Shown piece after piece: positions 63,979 through 64,000 of a stretch of DNA of 64,000 nucleotides (the first letter of the stretch is position 1; the number at the start of each line of letters is the position of its first letter). The stretch lies in contig CAYMRD010000006.1 of the NCBI GenBank assembly GCA_964392775.1, positions 1 through 64,000 of the forward strand. Direction: 5' to 3'. The stretch is from UKL13-3 sp964392775 (GTDB lineage Bacteria > Bacteroidota > Bacteroidia > UKL13-3). Below the pieces are notes generated by a model. It was not told the DNA's origin, did not search any database, and worked only from the letters and a program-made list of their open reading frames with translations. The position numbers and the translations under genes are program-made.

Positions 63979-64000
63979 TGGTTGGCTTCGATAAACTCAG
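63979..64000. repeat. Start of another intergenic inverted-repeat copy, cut by the window edge
   Basis: GGCTTCGATAAACTCAG matches the CTTCGGTAAACTCAG arm of the array at 37034-37462. Confidence 0.6.

Overview
The window is chromosomal DNA from a member of the Bacteroidota. The support for this is a TamB/TamL pair in which TamL is a lipoprotein, two proteins ending in type IX secretion (T9SS) sorting domains, a secreted GEVED-domain protein, a tmRNA of Bacteroidota type, promoter boxes of the form TAnnTTTG, and start codons almost without Shine-Dalgarno sequences. I cannot place it below phylum with confidence. Most genes are housekeeping genes. No prophage, plasmid, insertion sequence, CRISPR array or complete recognised defence system is visible.

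Layout. 1-8.2 kb (minus strand): a partial GEVED surface/secreted protein whose signal peptide is encoded by a (GCAA)12 repeat and is out of frame here, then tamL and tamB. 8.5-10.8 kb: ssrA (tmRNA), prfB with the programmed +1 frameshift, and csaA. 10.9-12.1 kb: an AT-rich two-gene cassette (PD-(D/E)XK nuclease-like protein and a CxxC/CxxC mini-protein). 12.2-20.3 kb: an HSDR_N-type protein divergent from holA, a secreted hypothetical, an APC permease, a SWIM/SNF2 helicase and tRNA-Leu(CAA). 20.5-24.8 kb (minus): a 2OG-Fe(II) oxygenase, a TPR protein, a coiled-coil zinc-ribbon protein and a Nif3-like protein. 24.8-35.8 kb: M1 metallopeptidase, DinB-like protein, membrane phosphoesterase, ispE, T9SS protein, DedA, a 38-residue lipoprotein, glycosyltransferase, dcd and purD.

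35.8-47 kb: THUMP methyltransferase, a 121-bp tandem repeat array, Nfu-type Fe-S scaffold, universal stress protein, rlmN, lysS, two LytTR response regulators flanking an rRNA methyltransferase-like gene, a histidine-kinase-like protein with a ruined ATP site, pdhB and a choice-of-anchor V/T9SS protein. 47-57.8 kb: tRNA-Cys, YqgE, pdxH, a WecA/MraY-type transferase, rdgB with a small upstream partner, ilvE, icd, tcdA, a TatD-like hydrolase, etfA and etfB. 57.8-64 kb: a TPR protein, dnaB, a long degenerate intergenic stretch with a gene relic and an inverted-repeat element, clpC and rlmH.

Functional threads: translation and ribosome rescue (ssrA, prfB, lysS, rlmN, rlmH, tRNAs), replication (holA, dnaB), outer-membrane biogenesis and T9SS export, and central metabolism (pdhB, icd, etfAB, ilvE). 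The least routine observations are the repeat-encoded signal peptide, a terminator hairpin buried in the signal-peptide codons of the TPR gene, the kinase-dead sensor beside paralogous LytTR regulators, several probable leaderless genes, and three families of intergenic inverted repeats. I did not find a clearly new multi-gene system. The strongest candidate for new regulation is the phase-variable GEVED gene.
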